DNA from: JAJTFA01 sp051715425
GTDB lineage: Bacteria > Bacteroidota > Bacteroidia > UKL13-3
DNA length: 64,000 bases
Direction of reading: 5' to 3'
Assembly (NCBI GenBank): GCA_051715425.1
Contig: JBPXJS010000002.1
Coordinates: 372,001-436,000 of the forward strand
Shown here: positions 8,471 through 16,212 of the stretch, one piece after another
How the letters are laid out: each line of letters begins with the position of its first letter
Numbering within the stretch: the stretch's first letter is position 1
The notes under the pieces: model-generated
Told to the model about the DNA's origin: nothing
The model's input: only the letters and a program-made list of their open reading frames with translations
Databases searched by the model: none
Made by a program: the position numbers and the translations under genes

Positions 8471-9217
8471 ATGTTAAACGGAAAAAAAATAATAGTAGTG
8501 CTTCCTGCTTATAATGCAGAGCTAACCCTTGAAAAAACCTACAGCGAAATTCCATTTGATATTGTTGACGATGTGGTATTGGTTGACGATGCCGGTAAAG
8601 ACAAGACTTTTGAACTGGGCAAAAAAATAGGAATCAGGCATGTTATCCGCCATGAGAAAAACAAAGGGTATGGGGGCAACCAAAAAACATGTTATGATAC
8701 GGCTATGTCGTTGGGTGCCGATATCGTTATTATGCTCCATCCGGATTATCAGTACACACCAAAATTGATAACTGCAATGGCCAGTATTATTGCTTATGAA
8801 GTGTATCCTGTTGTATTTGGTTCACGTATTTTAGGCATGGGTGCTTTAAAAGGAGGGATGCCTGCTTATAAATTTGTTTTTAACAGGTTCCTCACCTTGT
8901 TTCAAAATATAATGATGCACCAGAAATTATCAGAATATCATACCGGATACCGCGCTTTTAGTGCAGAAGTTTTACGTAATGTACCTTACCATTTGTGTTC
9001 CGATGATTTTGTGTTCGACAATGAAATGGCGGCTCAGATATTTTATAAAGGATACGAAATAGCAGAGGTTACCTGTCCCACAAAGTATTTCCCTGAGGCA
9101 TCATCTATAAATTTTAAACGCAGTTCCATTTATGGGCTGGGCGTTTTACGTACTTCCTTGTTATACAGGATGCAAAAATGGGGGTTGGGCAATTTTCGCA
9201 TCTTTAAAAAAGGTTGA
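8471..9217 (+). CDS. Family 2 glycosyltransferase (dolichyl/polyprenyl-phosphate mannose synthase-like)
   Basis: This is a single GT-A domain of 248 residues without membrane helices. Visible are the nucleotide-sugar strand IIVVLPAYNAELTLEKT, VVLVDDAGKD, KNKGYGGNQKT, and the metal/acceptor segment IVIMLHPDYQYTP in place of the usual DxD. SEYHTGYRAFS is the conserved acceptor-loop region. Relatives transfer a sugar from NDP-sugar to polyprenyl phosphate or a cell-surface glycan at the inner face of the membrane. The donor is not predictable. It is translationally close to the antiporter (one-base gap). Confidence 0.88.
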   Translation: MLNGKKIIVVLPAYNAELTLEKTYSEIPFDIVDDVVLVDDAGKDKTFELGKKIGIRHVIRHEKNKGYGGNQKTCYDTAMSLGADIVIMLHPDYQYTPKLITAMASIIAYEVYPVVFGSRILGMGALKGGMPAYKFVFNRFLTLFQNIMMHQKLSEYHTGYRAFSAEVLRNVPYHLCSDDFVFDNEMAAQIFYKGYEIAEVTCPTKYFPEASSINFKRSSIYGLGVLRTSLLYRMQKWGLGNFRIFKKG

Positions 9218-9274
9218 GTGAATAAATAACAGTTGTGGCTGTTCCTTCCATTGCGTATTGTTGCACTACTAAAA

Positions 9275-9634
9275 ATGAATAAAAAGGTACTGTCATATTT
9301 ATTGTTTGTGTTATTCTGCGTGGTTATTATTTTTCCAGGCTACGGAAACAATAACCGGTCGGCAGTTTCCAAACAGTTGGCATGTGCCATTACATGCAAA
9401 AACGATCCACAAGCCACTGATATTCTCCTTCAATGTCTGTCAAACGGCATTAATATGATAGAGGAGGAGCGCACCAATGAAGAAGATGATCACCAAAGTG
9501 CAACAGATTACCTCTCTCCTGAAATAATGGATTTTGATAAAGGCTGCAAGAACTCCGATTGCAAAAATGATCCGCAGGATCTGTCGGGAAGTGCTTATTT
9601 TAAAGGTGTTTTTGCCCCTCCGGAGTGTAAGTAA
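9275..9634 (+). CDS. Small secreted cysteine-containing protein, unknown function
   Basis: The 119 residues begin MNKKVLSYLLFVLFCVVIIF, a signal peptide with likely cleavage after GYG. The mature part is acidic and contains the hexapeptide CKNDPQ twice (once in the first third as AITCKNDPQAT, once near the end as SDCKNDPQDL), plus further cysteines. I recognise no family. An in-frame TTG at 9233 would add 14 residues, but ATG 9275 gives the canonical signal peptide. It lies 57 bases after the glycosyltransferase. The repeat suggests an internal duplication or a disulfide-paired motif. Confidence 0.6.
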   Translation: MNKKVLSYLLFVLFCVVIIFPGYGNNNRSAVSKQLACAITCKNDPQATDILLQCLSNGINMIEEERTNEEDDHQSATDYLSPEIMDFDKGCKNSDCKNDPQDLSGSAYFKGVFAPPECK

Positions 9635-9702
9635 AATTCAAACAACAGGCTACAAATTGCCTGATTCATTAGTTTAATTTTTATTTACATTATTGTTATT
9701 TC

Positions 9703-11946
9703 ATGAAACCACTTTCATTAAAGTTTGACGTTTTATCTAAAGAGAATTTCAAATACGATCTTCCTGCAGGTATTGCCGTCTTTTTTGTGGCAGTACCGCT
9801 CTGCCTTGGTATTGCACACGCGTCAGGAGCACCCTTAATTGCCGGTTTAATTACCGGTGCAATAGGAGGTTTAATCACCGGTTTAATAAGCAATTCACAG
9901 TTAAGTGTAAGCGGCCCTGCTGCCGGACTCACTGCCATTGCCTTAGCCGGTATAACTAAGCTTGGTTCTTTTGAGGCTTTTTTATTGGCCACCCTGATAG
10001 CAGGCTTAATACAAATTACCCTGGGTATTCTTCGTACTGGTGCAATTGCCAATTATATCCCCAATACCGTTATTAAAGGAATGTTATCTGCCATAGGCTT
10101 AATATTAATCATTAAGCAGTTTCCCCATATGATTGGTTATGATATTGAAGAAATGGGGGTAGAAGAGTTTGCCGTTACAGCACAAGATATCAATGAACAG
10201 TATCATGAATCAAAAACCGCTGAAACCAATACGTTTACCATTTTGCTGCATTCTTTATCAAATTTGAATAAAGGGGTATTGGTTATTGGTATAATCTCTA
10301 TGGTATTCCTGATAGTGTGGGATAAGTTTTTTCAAAAACAGTTTAAAACCATTCCGGGAGCCTTGCTGGTGGTATTGGTTGGTGTTGCCACAAACGCCCT
10401 GTTTCAGTTCCTTTTTTCAGCAGACCCTTTATTGAGTGAACATTTTGTAAATATTCCTGCAATAACAAGTATTACGGAATTTATCAGGGTTTCTCATTTC
10501 CCGGATTGGTCGGCTTTGGGTAATTACCAGATTTACATCACAGGAATAACCATTGCCATTGTTGCATCCATTGAAACCCTGCTTTCTACAGAAGCCATAG
10601 ATAAGCTTGATCCGTACAAGAGAAAAACCCCGGCCAATCAGGAACTTATTGCCCAGGGAATAGGTAATACACTAAGCGGCCTTTTTGGAGGTTTGCCAAT
10701 GACCGCAGTTATTGTTCGCGGATCTGTAAACGTTTCAGCAGGTGCAAGAAGCAAACAATCAACCATTATTCATGGGATATTAATTGTTTTATCGGTAATG
10801 ATGCTGGCTTCGGTTATGAACCTGATACCACTGGCAAGTTTGGCTGCCGTATTAATTTATACCGGATATAAGCTGTTGCAACCATCCCTCTTTAAAGAGT
10901 TTTATCATAAAGGGTGGAACCAGCTTATCCCTTTTGTGGTAACCGTTTTTGCCATTGTTTTTACAGATCTGTTAATTGGTGTTTTTGTGGGAATTATTGT
11001 TTCGTTCATCTTTATTGTAAAGGAAGATTACAAGGGTACGGTGCTTAAAGTAATTGACCTTGGCAGAAGAAAACGGATTATACTGGGAGAGAATATTACT
11101 TTTTTACATAAGCCCAAATTGGTGAACCTGCTGAATGAGATGCAACCCAATACCATTGTAGAGTTTGATGGTTCCCGCAATTTTTATATGGACAGAGATA
11201 TTGTGGAAGTGATAGAAGAATTTAAAAACAAAGCACAACAAAATAATATTGAATTAATTTTAGGAGGAATAAAACACATGGACTTAAATAAAGAAGAACT
11301 GCATAAGAACATGAAACAGTCGTATGACCGCCTGTTTCTGAATAATGAAAAGTGGGTAGCGGAGAAATTAAAACTGGATCCGCAGTATTTTTCAAGACTT
11401 GCCAATGGCCAAACACCACAGTACCTTTTTATTGGTTGTTCTGATAGCCGCGTACCTGCAAATGAGATTACAGGCACAGAGCCGGGTGAAATGTTTGTAC
11501 AACGCAATATTGCCAATATGGTGGTTCATACAGATGTGAACCTGATGTCGGTGGTACAATACTCTGTTGAGGTATTGAATGTAAAACACGTAATTGTTTG
11601 TGGCCACTATGGATGTGGGGGAGTGAAGGCTGCCATGGAAGAAACAGCGCACGGGCTGATTGATAAATGGCTCAGAAATATTAAGGACGTTTATCGTTTA
11701 CACAAGGATGAACTGGATGCCATCACAGATCATGAAAAAAAACACCGCAAACTGGTGGAGATTAATGTGAAGGAGCAGGTTTATAACCTGATGAAAACAT
11801 CATTTATTCAAAAAAATAAGGCACTTTACGGATTTCCTGAAGTGCACGGTTGGGTTTATGATATTGGAGACGGAAAACTAATAGATTTAAATATTGATAT
11901 TGAAAAAGAATTCCCTGAATTTAAGGATGTATACCGTTTGTATTAA
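9703..11946 (+). CDS. SulP-family anion transporter fused to beta-carbonic anhydrase
   Basis: The 747 residues carry three parts. Residues about 1-440 form the multi-helix SulP transporter (AVFFVAVPLCLGIAHASGAPL, VSGPAAGLTAI, GLFGGLPMTAVIVRGSVN). Residues about 445-535 form a STAS-like cytoplasmic domain (NTIVEFDGSRNFYMD). From about 537 to the end is a complete beta-carbonic anhydrase with zinc ligands Cys579, His635 and Cys638 and the Asp581/Arg583 dyad in CSDSR. The natural reading is bicarbonate or another anion transport coupled to CO2/bicarbonate interconversion at the cytoplasmic face. Such fusions are known in several bacteria. The 3' end overlaps the convergent GT39 gene by 26 bases. 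Confidence 0.93.
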   Translation: MKPLSLKFDVLSKENFKYDLPAGIAVFFVAVPLCLGIAHASGAPLIAGLITGAIGGLITGLISNSQLSVSGPAAGLTAIALAGITKLGSFEAFLLATLIAGLIQITLGILRTGAIANYIPNTVIKGMLSAIGLILIIKQFPHMIGYDIEEMGVEEFAVTAQDINEQYHESKTAETNTFTILLHSLSNLNKGVLVIGIISMVFLIVWDKFFQKQFKTIPGALLVVLVGVATNALFQFLFSADPLLSEHFVNIPAITSITEFIRVSHFPDWSALGNYQIYITGITIAIVASIETLLSTEAIDKLDPYKRKTPANQELIAQGIGNTLSGLFGGLPMTAVIVRGSVNVSAGARSKQSTIIHGILIVLSVMMLASVMNLIPLASLAAVLIYTGYKLLQPSLFKEFYHKGWNQLIPFVVTVFAIVFTDLLIGVFVGIIVSFIFIVKEDYKGTVLKVIDLGRRKRIILGENITFLHKPKLVNLLNEMQPNTIVEFDGSRNFYMDRDIVEVIEEFKNKAQQNNIELILGGIKHMDLNKEELHKNMKQSYDRLFLNNEKWVAEKLKLDPQYFSRLANGQTPQYLFIGCSDSRVPANEITGTEPGEMFVQRNIANMVVHTDVNLMSVVQYSVEVLNVKHVIVCGHYGCGGVKAAMEETAHGLIDKWLRNIKDVYRLHKDELDAITDHEKKHRKLVEINVKEQVYNLMKTSFIQKNKALYGFPEVHGWVYDIGDGKLIDLNIDIEKEFPEFKDVYRLY

Positions 11947-13588
11947 TAACGGGCATTCTTTCCAGTAATACAAAACCGCCTTTCCGGCCTGTTTCTTTTA
12001 ACTGAGGATACATGTTCAGGTATTTATCTGCATGATTCACTTTTACTACGAAATAGGCCGGTTTGTCTATGGCACCTGTAAGTAACCAGTTCATATCGGT
12101 ATAATTCATATTGCGGTGAGGTTTGCTCCGCGAGTAAAAATACTGGGCATAACTTTTATGTCCAAGGCTTTCCACATACACATCTTGTCCACCAATTTTC
12201 TGATAGAAAGAAATAGCAGGCTCCTGTGAGTATGCCTCAATTTTTGGAACCACCAGTTTAAGGTAAAATGTAATAAAAACAGCATTAAAGGAAAGTAGCA
12301 TAATCAGTGGTGTGGCACCGCGGTTTTGAAACAGGAGGATAACACTGGTAATGATGATAAACAAAAAAAGCAGGCCTGGCAAAAACTCATACCCGTCCCA
12401 GGGGCTCTCAATTTGAAGGCAGGCTACCGCAAAATCATCTTTAATAAACGGAGTAATGGTATCTCTGAAATAATGCACCAATGTAACGGCAATAAGTAAT
12501 ATAGCCAGAAGAATTCCGGTCAAAAGAACAGAGAGGGTAATCCCTGTATGGAAACGCCTTAAACTTTTTATCTGTACGTATGCACCACGGGCGGCTATAA
12601 AAGTTAAAGGGAGATAACACAACGAGGAATAATGAACAATTTTGGTTTTTACAATGGAGAACAGAATAAGTACTACCCAAAACAAAATGCCCATCCAGAG
12701 TTTCAGTTGTTTTTGGGCCATATTGTTTTCTTCCGTATTGGCAAATCCCCTGAAGGCAAAAATGGAAGCCGGAAAACAGCCAATAAGAAGAACTACCGGA
12801 TGATACCAGAATGGCTGTCCGTGTCCGGCAACAGGGTTTCTGAAAAGATCTATCTGGTAAAGGATGAAATCATAAATAATAGAAAAACCATTTTTGCCTA
12901 CTTCTGCCATTACCCAAAGCGAGCTAACCAGGCTTAGTGGAATAATAGCCAGTAAAAACAGGCGAAACGAGAAGAAGGTTTTAAACCCGTTTTGAATAAT
13001 CTTTACCAGCACGCTTAAAAGAACAATAAGGAAAGCTACCGGCCCTTTTGTGAGAATGGCAAGCCCGCAAAGAACACCTGCCAGCAGAAAACGTTTTGAT
13101 TTATACTCCTGATCTTCAGAAACAGATGCAAGGTACAGTTGGTAAAGGGTAGCAAAAATAAACAGGTTAAACCAGGGATCTATTATGCCACTTTTAAAAT
13201 AAAGAAACGGGGTAAAAGAACCAGCCATAAACAATACCCACCATACACCAAACTCATGACTAAAATGTTTTTTCCCGATATGGTAAATACTTGCAAGGGT
13301 AATGATTCCACAAATGGCGTTGGGGAAACGGGCTGAAAATTCATTAATACCAAAAAGTTTCATGCTTCCGGCCTGAAGCCAGAAAAACAATGGAGGCTTT
13401 TCCCAGAATGGCTGGTAGTTGATATGAACCCTGAAGTAATCTCCGGTAACCAACATTTCTCTTGCCGATTCAGCAAAATTGATCTCGTCCCAATCAAATA
13501 AATGCACATCTCCCAAAAACGGGATAAAAAGGATGGCAGAGAAAAGAGCCACAGAGAGCGCGCCATATCTTTCAAGCAGATTATTCAT
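11921..13588 (-). CDS. Membrane glycosyltransferase, GT39/ArnT-like
   Basis: The 555 residues have a long multi-helix N-terminal part (about ten helices) and a soluble C-terminal end. The first periplasmic loop holds DWDEINFAESAREML, the acidic motif that PMT/ArnT enzymes use for catalysis, followed by PFWEKPPLFFWLQ. Enzymes of this family move a sugar from a polyprenyl-phosphate donor onto lipid A, protein or another surface acceptor. The start overlaps the end of the PAP2 gene by eight bases, so the two are translated together. A link to polyprenyl-phosphate sugar metabolism is plausible but inferred. The stop overlaps the SulP-CA gene on the other strand. Confidence 0.85.
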   Translation of the reverse strand: MNNLLERYGALSVALFSAILFIPFLGDVHLFDWDEINFAESAREMLVTGDYFRVHINYQPFWEKPPLFFWLQAGSMKLFGINEFSARFPNAICGIITLASIYHIGKKHFSHEFGVWWVLFMAGSFTPFLYFKSGIIDPWFNLFIFATLYQLYLASVSEDQEYKSKRFLLAGVLCGLAILTKGPVAFLIVLLSVLVKIIQNGFKTFFSFRLFLLAIIPLSLVSSLWVMAEVGKNGFSIIYDFILYQIDLFRNPVAGHGQPFWYHPVVLLIGCFPASIFAFRGFANTEENNMAQKQLKLWMGILFWVVLILFSIVKTKIVHYSSLCYLPLTFIAARGAYVQIKSLRRFHTGITLSVLLTGILLAILLIAVTLVHYFRDTITPFIKDDFAVACLQIESPWDGYEFLPGLLFLFIIITSVILLFQNRGATPLIMLLSFNAVFITFYLKLVVPKIEAYSQEPAISFYQKIGGQDVYVESLGHKSYAQYFYSRSKPHRNMNYTDMNWLLTGAIDKPAYFVVKVNHADKYLNMYPQLKETGRKGGFVLLERMPVINTNGIHP

Positions 13589-14231
13589 GTGCTTTGTTTT
13601 CGGGTTTTATGCGGTTGGAAATCTGGTATACCAATACAGCGGAAAGTACGCCAAGTACTGAACCAAACAAGGTATCTTCAAAAAAATGCTGGAGCAGATA
13701 AATACGGGTAAAAGCAACAAACAAAGCTGGTAGTACAAGTATAATTTGGTACAGTTTATTGCGGGTAAAGTAAAATGAAAACAGGCCAAACAGTGCAAAA
13801 GCAGATGTGGTATGACCTGAAGGAAAACTATGGTAGCGAACCATTTGAACACCATCTACCAAATGCAGTCTGGTGGTATCTAAAACCATCGAAGGCCGCA
13901 GTGATTCACTAAAAACCAGGTGCTTAAAACCTTGAGCAAGCAAAGAACTGAAGAGGTAAGTGATCAGAAAGATGATGGCCAGTTTACGGTTATAAAAAAA
14001 CAGCAACACACAAATAAGTACAAAGGTAATTCCATCTCCCAAATGCGTACCGTATTTACAAAGTATATCAAGAACAGGATGATGCAAGCCATTTATGGCA
14101 TAGGAAACATCGGCCTGATTAAAATTAAATTGAAGATATAACCCGCCAAGTGCAACTACCAGATAGCTGTACAAAAAGGGTTTGGTATATGATATGGTTT
14201 GATTCAACCCGACAAAAAAACAAAAAAGCAT
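13581..14231 (-). CDS. PAP2-family membrane phosphatase
   Basis: Up to 216 residues with about six helices and the three PAP2 phosphatase motifs in order: KHLVFSESLRPS, FPSGHTTSA and RIYLLQHFFEDTLFG, the last with the catalytic His and Asp. Relatives dephosphorylate undecaprenyl pyrophosphate, lipid A or phosphatidic acid on the periplasmic side. It is co-translated with the GT39 gene. The ATG at 14231 lies in the arm of a hairpin with a U-run that looks like a terminator for the upstream kinase gene. An in-frame TTG at 14207 would give MNQTISYTKPFLYSYL and clear the hairpin, so the start is uncertain. Confidence 0.88.
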   Translation of the reverse strand: MLFCFFVGLNQTISYTKPFLYSYLVVALGGLYLQFNFNQADVSYAINGLHHPVLDILCKYGTHLGDGITFVLICVLLFFYNRKLAIIFLITYLFSSLLAQGFKHLVFSESLRPSMVLDTTRLHLVDGVQMVRYHSFPSGHTTSAFALFGLFSFYFTRNKLYQIILVLPALFVAFTRIYLLQHFFEDTLFGSVLGVLSAVLVYQISNRIKPENKAHE

Positions 14232-14254
14232 GCTCAGTTGATCATGCTTTTTTT
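14222..14254 (-). terminator. Hairpin with U-run overlapping the PAP2 start
   Basis: AAAAAAGCATG (14222-14232) pairs with CATGCTTTTTT (14243-14253) around a ten-base loop. On the minus strand it follows the BadF-type kinase gene by about 85 bases and ends in a U-rich tract. Either it terminates that gene or it acts as an attenuator or translation-control element for PAP2. Confidence 0.55.
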
Positions 14255-14337
14255 GAGGTATGCCTTATTCTGCTGACAACCAGCTTTTAGCTTATTTGTA
14301 AGGAACCCTTCGTTCTTAATAATGAGCAAGCAGTATG

Positions 14338-15186
14338 CTAACTGGAGTGATAAGTAATTAAGCCCTCAATTGGGGATTTAATTACCTTTCCCATTTTCAT
14401 GTCAAAGCTTACGGCAACTTCCTCAAGTATATCTTTAAATACAAACCCAACTGACCCAACACAATTAAAGGAGTAATTTTTATAATCAGGATATTTGCTC
14501 ACCAGGTTTTTAAAAAAATCCCTGAATGAATCCCGCACTTTATTTCTGATATAAGGGTGTGTTACATACTCATCAGCAAATTTGCAAAATCCGGCCAGGT
14601 AACGGTTAGGAAATTGGGTAGAGTAGAGGGTTTTATAAATCTGCTCATTGTTTTCAATCTGAAAACGCTCCTTAAAGCGTTGTTGCAACTCAGGTTCTAG
14701 TCTCCTGCGCATAAAATCTCTTACCAGTTTTTTTCCAATATAACTTCCGCTCCCTTCATCACCCAACAGATAACCCAATGAGTCAATATTATAGGAACAA
14801 TCCATACCGTCATAAATACAGGTATTTGCTCCGGTACCGAGAATGGCTGCAAATCCTGAGTTGTTTCCTAATAAAGCCCGCGCTGAACCAAGAAGGTCGT
14901 GGCCGATAAATATTTCTTTGGCATGAGGGAACGCCCGCTCAAGCGCTTTTCTAACAATTTGTTTTTTTTCATCGGTTGAACATCCCGCCCCATAAAAGAA
15001 AACAGATCCAATGCTTCCAGCATCAAATTGATTGGTCAGTGTGTCGCAAAGGGTATTATAAATTGCTTCTGAATCTATAAAGTAAGGATTAAAACCAATG
15101 GTTGAAATAACTTTTGCGGGCCCTTTGTCAGGATTCACTAAAGCCCAGTCTGTTTTAGTTGATCCGCTATCTGCTATAAGTATCAT
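14338..15186 (-). CDS. BadF/BadG-type ATPase, N-acetylglucosamine kinase-like
   Basis: This is an ASKHA-fold sugar kinase of 282 residues. It opens with the phosphate-1 motif LIADSGSTKTDWALV, has a second phosphate motif ILGTGANTCIYDG around the middle and the segment SLGYLLGDEGSGSYIGKKL, typical of N-acetylglucosamine kinase-like members of the BadF/BadG/BcrA family. The likely reaction is ATP-dependent phosphorylation of an amino sugar in the cytoplasm, possibly during cell-wall recycling. The substrate is inferred from the family. It stands alone, divergent from the PadR operon across a 346-base gap. Confidence 0.85.
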   Translation of the reverse strand: MILIADSGSTKTDWALVNPDKGPAKVISTIGFNPYFIDSEAIYNTLCDTLTNQFDAGSIGSVFFYGAGCSTDEKKQIVRKALERAFPHAKEIFIGHDLLGSARALLGNNSGFAAILGTGANTCIYDGMDCSYNIDSLGYLLGDEGSGSYIGKKLVRDFMRRRLEPELQQRFKERFQIENNEQIYKTLYSTQFPNRYLAGFCKFADEYVTHPYIRNKVRDSFRDFFKNLVSKYPDYKNYSFNCVGSVGFVFKDILEEVAVSFDMKMGKVIKSPIEGLITYHSS

Positions 15187-15405
15187 TTTTAACTTGTCAT
15201 TTATTTTTGAAATGCCGGTCTCTTTATAATTATGGCGTAAAGTAAATGCACAGCCTTGCGCGTTCCAATAGTTGTGTATAAATAATAGAAAGCCAAATGG
15301 CTTATACTTCGCCTTCCGGTTGATGAACCATAAGCACAGTGAAGCCCAATTTCATATAAATAAGACAGATTTACAAAGACAGTCCTACGAAGTGTTCTAA
15401 GGGGA

Positions 15406-15488
15406 TATACTCCCAGTATAAAATTATTATGTTGGTTATCAGTATATTAATATTTAATATAGTATTATGTATTGCATAGTACTGATAA
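15406..15488 (+). promoter_or_regulatory. Palindrome cluster, probable operator of the PadR operon
   Basis: Three symmetric elements lie in the 346-base gap 15187-15532. TATACT-CCC-AGTATA is at 15406-15420. TATATTAA-TAT-TTAATATA is at 15443-15461. TTATCAGTA (15436-15444) is repeated in inverse as TACTGATAA (15480-15488), flanking the -33 box. The promoter-proximal position and the PadR gene in the operon suggest autoregulation. The rest of the gap has a small AAGCCA/TGGCTT hairpin near 15292 and nothing else I recognise. Confidence 0.5.
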
Positions 15489-15501
15489 TGGCATAGATTT
15501 G
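15472..15501 (+). promoter_or_regulatory. Promoter of the secreted protein-PadR-PspC operon
   Basis: TTG (15472-15474), a 19-base spacer and TAGATTTG (15494-15501) match the Bacteroidota consensus exactly. Transcription should begin near 15508. That rules out the in-frame GTG at 15506 and fixes the first start codon as ATG 15533. Confidence 0.75.
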
Positions 15502-15532
15502 TGTCGTGATTGGTACTATAAATAAAATAATT

Positions 15533-15868
15533 ATGAAAACAACAATGCTCGCTTTCATTATGCTCATGGGTGGGTGTAATGCACTTTTTGCCGGTGACCG
15601 CAATCCTACAAAACTTGCTACCGGTGTTCATAAAACGGTTCAGGTTTTTATGCTTGAAAACAATGCCGGTATTATTAAACTAAAATGCATAACCGAACAT
15701 GTTAAAATCAAAATCTCGGATGCAAACGGTAAATTGGTATTTGAAAAAGAGTTTAAAAACGAACCTCTCGAAATAAATGTTCAAAACTGGGACGAAGGAG
15801 AATACCGTTATGACATTATCGCAAATGAAGAAGTGGTGAAGAGCGGATTTTTAAAAGTAAATAACTGA
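15533..15868 (+). CDS. Small secreted protein, unknown function
   Basis: 111 residues with an N-terminal signal peptide (MKTTMLAFIMLMGGCNALFA) that could be cut after ALFA; the MGGC sequence is a poor lipobox, so lipidation is possible but less likely. The mature part looks like a small beta-sandwich: VKIKISDANGKLVFEKEF, LEINVQNWDEGEYRY, VVKSGFLKV. This resembles the strand pattern of T9SS C-terminal domains or DUF3244-type proteins, but I do not claim membership. It is the first gene of an operon with padR (one-base gap) and the PspC protein. Confidence 0.7.
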   Translation: MKTTMLAFIMLMGGCNALFAGDRNPTKLATGVHKTVQVFMLENNAGIIKLKCITEHVKIKISDANGKLVFEKEFKNEPLEINVQNWDEGEYRYDIIANEEVVKSGFLKVNN

Positions 15869-15869
15869 T

Positions 15870-16202
15870 ATGAGTATAGAAAATTCAAAAGCCCAGATGA
15901 AAAAGGGGATACTGGAATACTGTATCCTCTCTATCATTTCCCGGGGAGAGGTATATGCCTCTGATATCCTGGACGAATTAAAAGGAGCCAAACTGATCGT
16001 TGTGGAAGGCACGCTTTACCCGCTCCTTACCCGGTTGAAAAATGAAAACCTGCTAAGTTATCAGTGGATAGAATCGAAGTCGGGACCACCAAGAAAGTAT
16101 TTTCAGCTAACCGATGAGGGGAAACAATATTTAGAGGAATTAGGTAAAACATGGGACGAACTGGTTGAAGCCGTTCACAGAGCCACATCAACATCAAAAT
16201 AA
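15870..16202 (+). CDS. PadR-family transcriptional regulator
   Basis: 110 residues, a winged helix-turn-helix of the PadR type. KKGILEYCILSIISRGEVYASDILDEL forms the first helices, LIVVEGTLYPLLTRLKNENLL the recognition helix and the start of the wing, and GPPRKYFQLTDEGKQYL the wing hairpin. PadR proteins are usually ligand- or stress-responsive repressors that bind palindromes at their own promoters. Here the gene is sandwiched between a small secreted protein and a PspC membrane protein and the operon promoter has several palindromes, so autorepression is likely. The ligand is unknown. Confidence 0.93.
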   Translation: MSIENSKAQMKKGILEYCILSIISRGEVYASDILDELKGAKLIVVEGTLYPLLTRLKNENLLSYQWIESKSGPPRKYFQLTDEGKQYLEELGKTWDELVEAVHRATSTSK

Positions 16203-16212
16203 CACCACCACT

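Noticed and set aside
9636..9664. Five-base CAGGC/GCCTG repeat after the small secreted protein gene as terminator
   Set aside because: The stem is short and has no T-run.
12632..12937. Plus-strand open frame inside the GT39 gene
   Set aside because: It lies antisense to a well-supported membrane glycosyltransferase with no homology-like features.
15506..15532. GTG start for the first gene of the PadR operon
   Set aside because: It lies at the predicted transcription start, five bases after the -7 element; ATG 15533 starts a canonical signal peptide.
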